This document shows, piece after piece, positions 17,537 through 26,462 of a DNA stretch of 64,000 nucleotides. The stretch covers positions 1 to 64,000 of the forward strand of contig NZ_JACJRU010000011.1 of assembly GCF_014697425.1 (NCBI RefSeq), written 5' to 3'. This DNA is from Nostoc sp. FACHB-110 (lineage in GTDB: Bacteria; Cyanobacteriota; Cyanobacteriia; Cyanobacteriales; Nostocaceae). A program made the position numbers and the translations under genes. The notes beneath the pieces are model-generated. The model was not told the origin of the DNA. It saw only the letters and a program-made list of their open reading frames with translations, and ran no database searches. The stretch's first letter is position 1, and each line of letters starts with the position of its first letter.

Positions 17537-18391
17537 ATGGATACTGTAAACCAATCAAAAAATAAGCACATTTATACAACGCCAAATAATTTGCTGAATA
17601 CATTGTTATTTTGGAAATTGAAACCAATTGAAAATCAATCCAATACTTATGCAAATCAGCTTAAGGAGCTAGTTGGAGAATATCGCATATTAATAACTAT
17701 TACTGAGCCTTCTCCAGTGGAACAAAGCCGGATTGAGGAAATTTTAGAATTAGCAATGTATGACACTGTTCTGAGCAAATTACTTGACAGTGTTGAGCAA
17801 GATATTGCTAAAAAGATAGGTTTATTTGAGAAAAAGAATAGTAAATTAGTTTATTTTCCTCGAGGTATTTCCCATCCAGTTCAAAAAACTGATGTAGACA
17901 GACCGCATATTGATATAGTTTCAGCAATTTTAGGTGGAGCCATAGCTCTGCTTGGAGTATATATTTTTAACCCATGTAACATATTGGGGATAAATTATGG
18001 TAAAGAAATGGATTTAGGCTCATCATACGATTCCAAATCAAAAATTGCATCAATCACTCTGAACGCACCAAATACTTTCTTAAATTCTGGAGATTTTGTT
18101 GTGGTTCACAGAGATGATTTTGACAACAAAAATCATATTTTATCGACAAATTTAAGACAACCAAAAATCCAACAAATAGCACAAGAGCAGCAAATTTGTT
18201 TTGAAAGTATGCAACAACAAGCAGAGCTAGAGCAAAGACTTGCTGAGAAACAGGAGTCTTTACAAGAGGCGAAAAAATGGCAAGAAAGAGCGCAGTCTTA
18301 TTTACAGAAAGCCCAGTATTTCCGCAAGATTGCAAATACACCTGCTTTACGAAATACTTCACTCGGTATAGTTAAGACTGGTTGTCATTAA
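17537..18391 (+). CDS. hypothetical membrane protein with C-terminal coiled coil
   Basis: 284 residues from the ATG at 17537, chosen over a TTG two codons earlier. I do not recognise the family. The first 125 residues are soluble and charged. A single membrane segment lies at about 139-160 (IVSAILGGAIALLGVYIF). Next comes a short beta-like region with ASITLNAPNTFLNSGDFVVV. The C terminus is a long charged coiled coil (EQQICFESMQQQAELEQRLA onward, about 218-266). One membrane span plus coiled coil suggests an envelope scaffold or sensor, but that is a guess. Confidence 0.6.
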   Translation: MDTVNQSKNKHIYTTPNNLLNTLLFWKLKPIENQSNTYANQLKELVGEYRILITITEPSPVEQSRIEEILELAMYDTVLSKLLDSVEQDIAKKIGLFEKKNSKLVYFPRGISHPVQKTDVDRPHIDIVSAILGGAIALLGVYIFNPCNILGINYGKEMDLGSSYDSKSKIASITLNAPNTFLNSGDFVVVHRDDFDNKNHILSTNLRQPKIQQIAQEQQICFESMQQQAELEQRLAEKQESLQEAKKWQERAQSYLQKAQYFRKIANTPALRNTSLGIVKTGCH

Positions 18392-18465
18392 AAGCTGCGA
18401 TCGCCCCTCAATTCTTGTGTAATTGTAGGGGTGATAAACTTGGTAAAGCAGTTAAATTGCGTCTA

Positions 18466-19743
18466 CTATTCTTGCGCCCCAGCTTTTTGCAGTAATTTGA
18501 CCACATTTTTATAGCCATTAAATTCTGCCAACATACAAGCAGTATAGCCACCGCGATTTTTGAGGTTGATATTTGCACCAGCTTGCACTAATATCTGCAC
18601 AGTTTCAACATAACCGCCAGACGCAGCCCACATTAATGCTGTCGCACCTGCTGTATCTTGAAAATTGACATCTGCGCCTTTTGTTATCAATAGCTGAATA
18701 ATTTCTCTGCGGTTACGTTCAGCCGCTTTCAGTAAAACTGATTTACCATCACTACTTACAGTATTAGGATTAGCACCATAGTCTAGTAATAGTTGGACTA
18801 TTTGAGTTTGTCCTAAAGATAAGGCCGCCATCAACAGAATTTCTGTTTCGCCATCAGTTTTGCCCCCATGACTTAGCAGTGTGCTAGCAATTTCGCTATG
18901 TCCTTGCAATACAGCAACTAAAGTTGGGGTATCGCCTAAATTATTTCTCATTGTGACATTTGCGCCACGACTAAGTAATACCTGTACTATGTCAAGATGG
19001 CCTTCGACTACGGCAATATGTAATGCGGTTTCACCGTCTTTGTCTTGGTGATTAATTTGGGCATCTTTATCTAGTAAAGCATGAGCGATCGCACTATTAC
19101 CTGTAGCGGCGGCGGCGAGTAATGCTGTACCACCATCTTTATTTTGCAGGTTTACGTCTGCGCCTGCTGTTAACAATGCTTGTACAACATCTAAATTACC
19201 TAAGTCAACAGCAATCATTAACAGTGTTTCGCCGTCTTCGTCTTGCAGATTTACATCCGCCCCACTTTGGGCTAAAAGTTTTACAACTACGGCGTGTCCC
19301 TGCTTCAGTGCCAATTTTAAAGCGGTGTCATCATCGTTATCGGCAATATTCACCTTTGCCCCAGCCGCGAGTAATATCCGCACTATCTCTACATAACCTT
19401 TAAGTGCAGCTGCCATCAAAGCTGTGCTGCCATCTTCATTGATAGCATCGACATTAGCACCTCTTGATATTAAAAGCTGTACAATATCCACTTGATTGTT
19501 ACTTGCAGCCAACATCAACGCCGTCAAACCATAGCGTTTTCTGGGTAAGTTGATATTTGCCCCAGCATCTAACAGCGATCGCACAATTTCGGTGTAGCCT
19601 AAATTAGCAGCAAACATCAACGCTGTGGTTCCATCGAGATCGCACGCATCTACATTAGCACCAGCCGCTAAGGAAGCACTTAACCGTTTCATATCTCCAA
19701 CTTTCGCAGCCTTCAGCAGCAAAATATCGTTGTTTTCAGTCAT
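18466..19743 (-). CDS. ankyrin-repeat protein
   Basis: 425 residues made almost entirely of about twelve 33-residue ankyrin repeats. The consensus is visible throughout (DGTTALMFAANLGYTEIVRS, LLDAGANINL). There is no catalytic or membrane domain, so it is a cytoplasmic protein-binding scaffold of unknown partner. A few repeats deviate (GGKTDGETEILLMAALSLG) but the helix pairs are maintained. It stands alone and converges on the gene at 17537-18391. Confidence 0.93.
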   Translation of the reverse strand: MTENNDILLLKAAKVGDMKRLSASLAAGANVDACDLDGTTALMFAANLGYTEIVRSLLDAGANINLPRKRYGLTALMLAASNNQVDIVQLLISRGANVDAINEDGSTALMAAALKGYVEIVRILLAAGAKVNIADNDDDTALKLALKQGHAVVVKLLAQSGADVNLQDEDGETLLMIAVDLGNLDVVQALLTAGADVNLQNKDGGTALLAAAATGNSAIAHALLDKDAQINHQDKDGETALHIAVVEGHLDIVQVLLSRGANVTMRNNLGDTPTLVAVLQGHSEIASTLLSHGGKTDGETEILLMAALSLGQTQIVQLLLDYGANPNTVSSDGKSVLLKAAERNRREIIQLLITKGADVNFQDTAGATALMWAASGGYVETVQILVQAGANINLKNRGGYTACMLAEFNGYKNVVKLLQKAGAQE

Positions 19744-20072
19744 GAATTAAATTCTACCCAGGCAGTTTTCTCGTCTAGTCCCCAGATTTAGTTTGAAATT
19801 GTTTAGGTACTTTTGCAAGAGGGGGGCTAGAGGTTAGAAAACAGATATTTCGTAGACAAGCATTGTGGTGAAAAAGGTGTAGAAGGCTGTTTTGAAACTC
19901 AGTAGTGACCAAGCCCCGTTGGGCGGGGTGTGGGGTGTAGGGTGCTGACAAACAGATATTCATCTCCACTCCCTAATTTCTAGCCCCTAGCCTCTTATCC
20001 CTAGCCCCTAGTCCCTTTTTTATGACACTTGTGCTAATTTTTATTAAGATTTAAGAATTGGGCGAGAACACG
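19744..20072. repeat. STRR-rich intergenic region
   Basis: This 329 bp spacer holds a GC-rich GTTGGGCGGGGTGTGGGGTG stretch near 19917 and degenerate heptamer runs of the CCCTAGC/CCCTAGT type near 19975-20015. Both are typical of short tandemly repeated repetitive sequences of Nostocales. No gene or clear promoter is seen. Confidence 0.55.
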
Positions 20073-20543
20073 ATGAATCTGGAACTGTCTCCTGCGGTTA
20101 AATACTGGCTGAATTTTTTCCACCCTCTAATCATGTGGGTACTTTTAGCACTTTCACTTTATGCTGCTTACCTGGGACTGCAAGTACAGCGTACCAGAAA
20201 CGCTCAAGGGGAAGAAAAAAAAGAACTAATCAAAGGCAAATATAACGTTAAACACTACCAAATTGGTTCTGTCATCTTAGCGTTGATGGTAGCAGGCGCA
20301 GTTGGTGGAATGGTTGTCACCTATATTAATAACGGTAAGTTATTTGTAGGAGCGCACTTAATTGCAGGGTTAGGCATGACGAGTTTAATAGCCTTTTCTG
20401 CGGCTTTATCTCCTTTTATGCAAAAAGGTGCAAATTGGGCGCGAGTGACGCATATTCTCTTAAATTTTGTAATTTTAGGTCTGTTTACTTGGCAGGCTAT
20501 TACGGGCGTGCAAATTGTTCAAAGGATTCTTAGTAACGCATAG
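20073..20543 (+). CDS. DUF4079 membrane protein
   Basis: 156 residues from the ATG at 20073; the upstream TTG at 20058 lacks support. Four membrane segments are visible: LIMWVLLALSLYAAYLGLQ, IGSVILALMVAGAVGGMVV, LIAGLGMTSLIAFSAAL and ILLNFVILGLFTWQAITGV. Histidines lie near the segment ends (FHPLIMW, KHYQIGS, GAHLIAG, THILLNF). The pattern recalls cytochrome b561-like four-helix proteins, so heme binding is possible but unproven. DUF4079 is mainly found in cyanobacteria and plastid lineages. Confidence 0.82.
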   Translation: MNLELSPAVKYWLNFFHPLIMWVLLALSLYAAYLGLQVQRTRNAQGEEKKELIKGKYNVKHYQIGSVILALMVAGAVGGMVVTYINNGKLFVGAHLIAGLGMTSLIAFSAALSPFMQKGANWARVTHILLNFVILGLFTWQAITGVQIVQRILSNA

Positions 20544-20548
20544 CCAAA

Positions 20549-20578
20549 GGTCAATAGTCTAAAAATTGACTATTGACC
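20549..20578. terminator. bidirectional hairpin between convergent genes
   Basis: GGTCAATAGTC and GACTATTGACC form a perfect 11-bp stem around an 8-nt AT loop. It lies 5 bp after the DUF4079 stop and 63 bp after that of DUF1997. The stem is built from the TTGACTA heptamer that also repeats at 22269-22288 and 56956-56980. Confidence 0.6.
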
Positions 20579-20641
20579 AAAACAGGATGAAATTTTTTGC
20601 TGTTTCATCCTTCATACTTCATCATTCACACTTGAGTTAAC

Positions 20642-21325
20642 CTATCGTTTCCTTTTGGAATTTTTAGTAAAAGGTATACCCAAAGATTGATGAAAATCTT
20701 CTTGAACTTTGTGCGTTAAACGGCGAGAAACTTGACGAACGATTTGATTTAGCAAGCGATCGCCTGTAGATTGAATTAGAGATTTAGGTAGTTTTTGAAT
20801 AAATCGGGGAAAGTGAAGGTATACTTTCAAATCTAATTCCCATTCTACCCGTGTGACCTGTGGGGCGATGGACTCAGCATCATCATTTACATATTCTTTG
20901 AGTTGCATTGATGCTCGATAATCTACATCATAGCCAGGTGCTTGGTAGTCAGGAATGGGGATAGTCCGAATGCGATAAATTCCTGCTTCCGGTGGTAAAA
21001 GTTCTAAACCAATTTTTGGTTCTACTTCATAACCAAAAGAGCCAAAACGCCCAATAATCAAAGCATAGCCATTTTCACCTAATGGCTGTACCTTCATTGG
21101 TTCAGCGCAACGTGTGAACCATGAAGCATGAGCATTCAGATATTCAGCAACTTGATGTACTGGGGCATACATTTCCATAAAATCGCTATAGGAACCGCAA
21201 AACTGAGTTTGTGTCCCCACAGTTACATCAGTAACCGCGTCTTGAGTTTCTAATAAATTGGAATCTACAGGTAAAATAGTTTCTTGTATTTCTAAAGATT
21301 GATATTCGCCGTTTGTTGAAAGCAT
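20642..21325 (-). CDS. DUF1997-family protein
   Basis: 227 residues, conserved in cyanobacteria and plants. The body matches DUF1997: YLNAHASWFTRCAEPMKVQP, YALIIGRFGSFGYEVEPKIG and the late VTRVEWELDLKVYLHFPRFI block. A basic C terminus (TKNSKRKR) ends the protein. The fold resembles small lipid- or pigment-binding START-like domains, but no reaction has been assigned. There is no membrane segment. The gene is divergent from the SDR gene with a 171 bp spacer. Confidence 0.82.
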   Translation of the reverse strand: MLSTNGEYQSLEIQETILPVDSNLLETQDAVTDVTVGTQTQFCGSYSDFMEMYAPVHQVAEYLNAHASWFTRCAEPMKVQPLGENGYALIIGRFGSFGYEVEPKIGLELLPPEAGIYRIRTIPIPDYQAPGYDVDYRASMQLKEYVNDDAESIAPQVTRVEWELDLKVYLHFPRFIQKLPKSLIQSTGDRLLNQIVRQVSRRLTHKVQEDFHQSLGIPFTKNSKRKR

Positions 21326-21496
21326 GAATGCAGTCCCCTCAGATTTGGCGTTTGGCTATATTAATCATTCCCAGGTGGCTGGGCTAATTTCGCACGCAAG
21401 ATTCTATTTTGGCTGAAATCTCAATATTCTGTCATACACTTCATCAAATTACTAAAATACTGATAAACATACTAGTTTTTGAGGATAGCGTTTGTC

Positions 21497-22153
21497 ATGA
21501 AAGCATTTGTAGCAGGGGCCACAGGTGAGACAGGTCGGCGAATTGTTCAAGAGTTAGTAGCGCGGAATATTCCTGTACGGGCTTTAGTACGGGATATACA
21601 GAAAGCTAAAGCGATTTTACCTCCCGATGCTGAGTTGGTTGCTGGAGATGTGTTGCAACCGGAAACTCTCGCTACGGCTTTAGGAGATAGCACTGTATTG
21701 TTATGTGCTACTGGTGCAAGACCAAGTTTTGATCCAACAGGGCCATATAAAGTAGATTTTGAAGGTACGAAAAATTTAGTAGATGCTGCAAAAGCTAAAG
21801 GTATTGAGCATTTTATCCTAGTTTCCTCTTTATGTACATCTCAGCTATTCCATCCTTTGAATCTGTTTTGGCTGATTTTAGTGTGGAAAAAGCAAGCTGA
21901 GGAGTACATTCAAAAAAGTGGACTCACTTATACAATTGTGCGTCCTGGTGGGTTAAAAAATGAGGATAATTCTGATGCCATTGTTATGCAGAGTGCAGAT
22001 ACATTATTTGAAGGGAGTCTTCCTCGGCAAAAAGTTGCCCAGGTCTGTGTAGAAGCAATATTTGAGCCAGCCGCCCGCAATAAAATTGTGGAAATTGTGG
22101 CGAAACCAGACGCTAGTACCAAAACCTTGAGGGAACTATTTCAACAGTGCTAA
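21497..22153 (+). CDS. NAD(P)-binding atypical short-chain dehydrogenase (NmrA-like)
   Basis: 218 residues from the ATG at 21497, which has GAGGA 12 nt upstream. A Rossmann nucleotide site, AFVAGATGETGRRIVQEL, opens the protein. DVLQPETL and LLCATGARPSFDP are typical of atypical SDRs related to NmrA/HSCARG and Ycf39. The classical YxxxK pair is not conserved, so it may sense NADP or act as an assembly factor instead of reducing a substrate. It stands alone and is followed by an imperfect hairpin. Confidence 0.85.
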   Translation: MKAFVAGATGETGRRIVQELVARNIPVRALVRDIQKAKAILPPDAELVAGDVLQPETLATALGDSTVLLCATGARPSFDPTGPYKVDFEGTKNLVDAAKAKGIEHFILVSSLCTSQLFHPLNLFWLILVWKKQAEEYIQKSGLTYTIVRPGGLKNEDNSDAIVMQSADTLFEGSLPRQKVAQVCVEAIFEPAARNKIVEIVAKPDASTKTLRELFQQC

Positions 22154-22188
22154 GTCAAAGATGAATCAAATTAATTTTCATGGATGAA

Positions 22189-22223
22189 GAGATCCCTGAC
22201 TGCTGGAAGAAGTTGGGGATCTC
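22189..22223 (+). repeat. GATCCC hairpin repeat after the SDR gene
   Basis: GAGATCCCTGAC pairs with GTTGGGGATCTC (one wobble, one mismatch) around 11 nt. It is one of three GATCCC/ATCCCC hairpins in the window (also 2883 and 35563). It could stop transcription from the SDR gene, though it lacks a T-run. Confidence 0.5.
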
Positions 22224-22308
22224 CACAATCTCATTCATCAAAATTAAAGCAATAATTCGCAGATTACCATTGACTATTGACTATTGACGAATAAAAAGGA
22301 GTGATAAT

Positions 22309-23022
22309 CTGAAAGATTTTAAATTTAAAGGTGTTGAAAAACTAATTGGCCCCATAGCTGCGCTACTCGGCTTGGTATATTTGTTGCAGTGGTATATTTT
22401 TGGCGACTTGCGATCGCCATCTGATCCCGTTTTTAATGTTCAACAACCACCCTTAGTTATGAAAGGTGGCGATCCTTATGTGCGCGCTTTAATGCGAACT
22501 ATTTCTGCTAGCGAAGCAAATGGTAATCGTCCTTACTCTTTGTTGTATGGCGGACAGCAAGTAACAGACCTGAGCCACCATCCGGAAATCTGCGTTACTA
22601 TCACGGTTGGGCCAAACACTGGTAACTGTTCCACCGCCGCCGGAAGATATCAAATTATCAATACCACTTGGTATCACATTGCACCGCGCTATCATCCTGC
22701 ACCGATGAGAATGGTATTTTGGACTTCTTATAGTTTTGAACCAGAGTATCAAGACGTAGTCGTGTATCGTTGGTTATCTGATTCTCAAGTTTGGGGAGTT
22801 GATATTTCTCAATTGCTGCGTCAAGGAAAATTAAACGAAGTTTTGCGGCGATTATCTCCTACTTGGACAAGTTTAGGATATGGGATCGAAACCAATGCCG
22901 TTAGTAGTTCTTTACCCAAGATTTATCAAAAAATGTTGCAAGAAGAATTAGCCGTCAATCAACCCATCCCTGAAAATACGACTACTAAACCTACCGCGAG
23001 TCCAAGCAAAACCCCTAATTAA
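22309..23022 (+). CDS. membrane-anchored lysozyme-like protein (GH24/GH104 type)
   Basis: 237 residues if it starts at the CTG at 22309, which is preceded at 7 nt by AAGGAG. No ATG, GTG or TTG lies between this and the TTG at 22372. The CTG start adds a short basic stretch and makes one complete membrane anchor (LIGPIAALLGLVYLLQWYIF), which the TTG start would cut. The periplasmic domain resembles phage lambda endolysin-type muramidases: RTISASEANGNRPYSLLYGG with the likely catalytic Glu in SASEA, and STAAGRYQI. A Pro/Thr-rich tail follows. It probably trims peptidoglycan. Confidence 0.8.
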   Translation: MKDFKFKGVEKLIGPIAALLGLVYLLQWYIFGDLRSPSDPVFNVQQPPLVMKGGDPYVRALMRTISASEANGNRPYSLLYGGQQVTDLSHHPEICVTITVGPNTGNCSTAAGRYQIINTTWYHIAPRYHPAPMRMVFWTSYSFEPEYQDVVVYRWLSDSQVWGVDISQLLRQGKLNEVLRRLSPTWTSLGYGIETNAVSSSLPKIYQKMLQEELAVNQPIPENTTTKPTASPSKTPN

Positions 23023-23023
23023 T

Positions 23024-23836
23024 TTAGGCAATAGATAAAAACTCTTGAATACTTATTACAAAATCTCTAGTATTTTCTAAATGAATATTATGTGCAGCAT
23101 TTCTAATAACTGTTAAATTGGCAGATTTACAGACTTGAGACATTCTCTGATTAATATTTAAAAATTTTTCATCATTTTCACCTACTAATAATAGTAGGGG
23201 GTTTTTATTAGCTTCTAGCTTTTCCCATAAAGATGGTTGACTTCCAGTTCCCATCAATCGCAAAGACTTAGCTAACTCCAAAGGATGATTTTCTAACCGA
23301 CTTTCTAACATTCTGTCAAAATTTGCATGATTTTTAATCGAACCAAAAATTGGCTGATTATACCAATTAAGTAAAAAGGCTCGAAACTCTTCTGGGGAAA
23401 TACTTCGAGTTAACTTTCTAGCTATTTGTTCATCTTTTTGTATCCGCTCTAATCTTGCTTTTTCTGTAGCTAACCCAGGCGAAGCTGATTCTAATACCAC
23501 TTTGTCAAAACGTTCAGGAAAATGCAGCGTTAGATATAAACCTAATCTTCCCCCCATTGAGTAACCAACCAAAAAGCATTTAGCAATATTTAAATTATCT
23601 AATAAATTGATTAAAGCCTGAGCAGTTTGTTCAATTTGATAATACTCATCTTTGCCGATAACTTTAGTATTACCATGTCCAGGAAGGTCAATTTTTAGAT
23701 AAGAAAATTCTTTACCAAGTAATTTAACTACTTCATTAAATTCATCTAATTTACCAATAAATCCATGTAAAAAAAGAATTACTGGCTGTGCATTATTTTT
23801 GATTAAATTATAATTAAATTGATAATTATTTAGCAT
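23024..23836 (-). CDS. menH: alpha/beta hydrolase, MenH-like
   Basis: 270 residues from the ATG at 23836; the longer frame to 23938 would overlap the divergent gene. It is an alpha/beta hydrolase with HGFIGKLDEF as oxyanion region, nucleophile elbow GYSMGG, acid in VGENDEKF and C-terminal His in NAAHNIHLE. This arrangement and the short cap resemble MenH (SHCHC synthase) of phylloquinone synthesis, which cyanobacteria need for photosystem I. No other men gene is nearby, so the identity is probable and not certain. It converges on the lysozyme gene with a 1 bp gap. Confidence 0.75.
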   Translation of the reverse strand: MLNNYQFNYNLIKNNAQPVILFLHGFIGKLDEFNEVVKLLGKEFSYLKIDLPGHGNTKVIGKDEYYQIEQTAQALINLLDNLNIAKCFLVGYSMGGRLGLYLTLHFPERFDKVVLESASPGLATEKARLERIQKDEQIARKLTRSISPEEFRAFLLNWYNQPIFGSIKNHANFDRMLESRLENHPLELAKSLRLMGTGSQPSLWEKLEANKNPLLLLVGENDEKFLNINQRMSQVCKSANLTVIRNAAHNIHLENTRDFVISIQEFLSIA

Positions 23837-23913
23837 ATTTAAGCAATTTATACGTAAACAAATTATAAAAGAATGTAGTATTTTTAGGCAATCACGGTAA
23901 ATTCTACTTAATA

Positions 23914-24921
23914 ATGTGGAAAAACTTAGCCTTAACATCTTTAACCATCGCCATTATCTGTGTAGGAGGTTGCAAAAACCAACCAACAGATAAACAACTA
24001 GAAGTATGGCGCAAAGAAGCGATCGCTCGCAATGCAGAAATTGTGGCAAATAACACTAAAAAAGCACAGCAAAATCAGTGGAATTTGCTAATTCAAGGTG
24101 AAACAGTTACGGGCAAATCTTTAAAGTTAAATTGGCAACAGTTACAGTCTTTAGCCACTAATCATGTTAAAACCACTGATCCTTTAGACATCTCCCATTC
24201 TCAAGAGATTTTTGATTTTCGGGGTGTAACAGTGTCGCAACTGTTACAACAATTTACTGAAGCTAGTCAAGTTACGGATGTGACTTTTGTTTCTTTTGAT
24301 GCTTATCAAACTACCCTCAGCCTGAAAGATTTATGGCAATATCCAATTACACTAGCCATTGCTAAAAATAATCAACCAATTGCTCGTGCTCAAGGTGGGC
24401 CGCTTTATTTAGTTTTTCCCTATACTCAGTATCCCCAGCTAGAACAAAAGTATGATGCCAACAATTGGGCGTTTTATGTAAGCAATATCATAGTGGGAAC
24501 AGAAGCAGTTAAATTACAAGTTAATCAACATCAAGTCAACTTAGCTAGCTTAGATAAATTACCGCAAGTCACTTTAGAGCAAACAGTTGGTTATCGCATT
24601 TCTTGGCCTAGTGGCAAAGTTAAGCTTTATGGAGTTAGACTGCGGGATATTTTCTCTAGTCTCCCAGAACCATTACCCGCCCAAGGAGGAGTCATCATTC
24701 GCGGTAAAGCACCGTTTTATGAAGATGCTCCCGTGCGGTTGTCTACTCAAGACTTATCTGAGTGCGATATTTTACTCGTGACTCGTTGGGGCGAAAGCCG
24801 CGAATTAATTCCCGCCAAGATGGGAGGCCCTTTAACTTTAGCTTTCAGTTCTCAATGTCCTGCCAAACTTAGCCAATCGCGTTGGGTAACATTTGTAGAA
24901 GAATTAACTACTACACCATGA
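23914..24921 (+). CDS. lipoprotein with a molybdopterin-oxidoreductase-like fold
   Basis: 335 residues. A lipobox VGGC (Cys20) after a hydrophobic leader marks a lipoprotein. The body contains two halves with the pattern of the molybdopterin-binding oxidoreductase domain (about 55-190 and 215-330), including GGPLYLVFPYTQYPQL and a second GGPLTLAFSS. The Cys that ligates molybdenum in sulfite oxidases is not obvious, so it may be a non-enzymatic ligand binder. Its TGA overlaps the ATG of the cyclase gene (ATGA), so the two are translationally coupled; it may present a signal to that sensor. Confidence 0.72.
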   Translation: MWKNLALTSLTIAIICVGGCKNQPTDKQLEVWRKEAIARNAEIVANNTKKAQQNQWNLLIQGETVTGKSLKLNWQQLQSLATNHVKTTDPLDISHSQEIFDFRGVTVSQLLQQFTEASQVTDVTFVSFDAYQTTLSLKDLWQYPITLAIAKNNQPIARAQGGPLYLVFPYTQYPQLEQKYDANNWAFYVSNIIVGTEAVKLQVNQHQVNLASLDKLPQVTLEQTVGYRISWPSGKVKLYGVRLRDIFSSLPEPLPAQGGVIIRGKAPFYEDAPVRLSTQDLSECDILLVTRWGESRELIPAKMGGPLTLAFSSQCPAKLSQSRWVTFVEELTTTP

Positions 24922-26375
24922 AATTATTTAGTTTCCGCTCGATTCGGACGCGAATCATGACTGCAACGACATTATTAAACGTGGCGTTAGTAGGTGCAAT
25001 TGTTTTGGTATGGGCAAAAACTGAAAATACCCTTTACCGAGAGCAGAAATTAAATGAAGCAAGATTTGTGTCTAGGGTGTTGGGGACTTCTACCTTTGCT
25101 AATCACCTCGAAGAGCGCAACTGGAGTCAAATGCGGCTTAACTTGAATGCAATGATGCGAGAAAACCCAGATTTTGTTTATATTTTAGTGTCGGATGCCC
25201 GGCTAGAAAATCAAATTATTGCTGCCTACCCAGAATATTTACAAGGTCAATATATTCCCGATATTGTGCCCTTAAAAGTAAGTGATGCCGCCTGGAAAGC
25301 ATCGCCCAAGTCTAGCTCTATAGAGACATTTGCGTTAACAGATATCTACTTTGGCAATCATATCAGGGCTAAACGTGGCGATCGCATAATTGAAGTTGCT
25401 TTGACAATTGCCAGATTATCGGGTGAAAAAAGCGGCACTTTACGCATCGGTGTTTCTCTGCACCAAGTTAACTTGGCTGTCGCTAATGCAGTCAATAAAG
25501 CCTTGATAGTCGGTGCTATTGGCTTGGTGGTGAGTTTGGTTTGTGCATATATTTTGGCACGACGCTTGAGTAACCCTATTCGCCGCTTGCAAACTAGTGC
25601 GGCGCAAATTGCATCTGGAGATTTGCAACACCGGGCAGAAATTACCAACACCGATGAAATTGGTGCATTAGCAACTTCCTTTAATGAAATGTCTGCTGCA
25701 TTGCAAAGTTCATTTAATAAATTACACAAAACTTTAGTATCGTTTGAATTATTCGTACCGAATAAATTTATTTTAGCGATCGCACCCCAAGGCATCGAAA
25801 ATATTGAGGTAGGTATTGCCGTCACGCGCCACATCACAATTTTATTTTGTGACATTCGCGGTTATACCTCAATGTCAGAAATGATGACACCATTAGAGAT
25901 ATTTACATTTTTGAATGAATACCTAGGTTGTATTGGGCAAGTAATTGATCGTTCAGGAGGGTTTATTGATAAATATATTGGCGATGCTGTGATGGCATTG
26001 TTTGATGATGACAATACAGATGGCGCACTTAAAGCAGCAATTTTAATGCACCAGTCGTTAGAAAAATTTAATCAAGAACGCATCCAAAAAAATTTACCCA
26101 AAGTGAAGATTGGCATTGGCTTGCATCGCGGTGAAGTAGTCATGGGGACAGTAGGATTTACTTGCCGCATTGATTCTACAGTCATTGGTGATGCTGTGAA
26201 TATTGCTTCGCGCATTGAAGGCTTAACTAAACAATATGGCTGCGATACTTTAGTAACTGAATCAGTGATTAAAAGCTTATCTCAACCGGAATCATTCTCC
26301 TGGAGATTGGTAGACCAAGCAGTAAAATTAAAAGGCAAAGATGAAGCGATCGCTGTTTACGAACTACTGTTATAA
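24918..26375 (+). CDS. membrane adenylate cyclase with HAMP domain
   Basis: 485 residues. Order: membrane segment about 13-32, extracytoplasmic sensor region about 35-185, second segment about 194-215, HAMP (SNPIRRLQTSAAQIASGDLQ), then a class III nucleotide cyclase domain. Metal-binding Asp residues lie in LFCDIRGYTSMSE and DKYIGDAVMALF. The Lys in FIDKYIGD and the STVIGDAVNIASR block fit ATP as substrate, so the product should be cAMP, a common cyanobacterial signal. The ATGA overlap with the upstream lipoprotein gene suggests that the lipoprotein and the sensor region act together. Confidence 0.92.
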   Translation: MKLFSFRSIRTRIMTATTLLNVALVGAIVLVWAKTENTLYREQKLNEARFVSRVLGTSTFANHLEERNWSQMRLNLNAMMRENPDFVYILVSDARLENQIIAAYPEYLQGQYIPDIVPLKVSDAAWKASPKSSSIETFALTDIYFGNHIRAKRGDRIIEVALTIARLSGEKSGTLRIGVSLHQVNLAVANAVNKALIVGAIGLVVSLVCAYILARRLSNPIRRLQTSAAQIASGDLQHRAEITNTDEIGALATSFNEMSAALQSSFNKLHKTLVSFELFVPNKFILAIAPQGIENIEVGIAVTRHITILFCDIRGYTSMSEMMTPLEIFTFLNEYLGCIGQVIDRSGGFIDKYIGDAVMALFDDDNTDGALKAAILMHQSLEKFNQERIQKNLPKVKIGIGLHRGEVVMGTVGFTCRIDSTVIGDAVNIASRIEGLTKQYGCDTLVTESVIKSLSQPESFSWRLVDQAVKLKGKDEAIAVYELLL

Positions 26376-26391
26376 ACTTTGAAAATGCAAA

Positions 26392-26422
26392 GGTGCGTTG
26401 CGCTACGCTACAACACACCCTA
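26392..26422. terminator. hairpin between convergent cyclase and LEA-like genes
   Basis: GGTGCGTTG and CAACACACC form a stem with one wobble around a GCGCTACGCTA loop, 16 bp after the cyclase stop. It belongs to the same GGTGCGTT type of dispersed hairpin as 7981-8013. Confidence 0.45.
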
Positions 26423-26462
26423 CTAACTACTTTTATTTGGGCTTTTTTGTAGTATTTATTCT

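Noticed and set aside
19775-19969. 64-codon minus-strand frame downstream of the ankyrin start
   Set aside because: It lies in STRR-rich spacer, reads as repeat-derived sequence and has no start signal.
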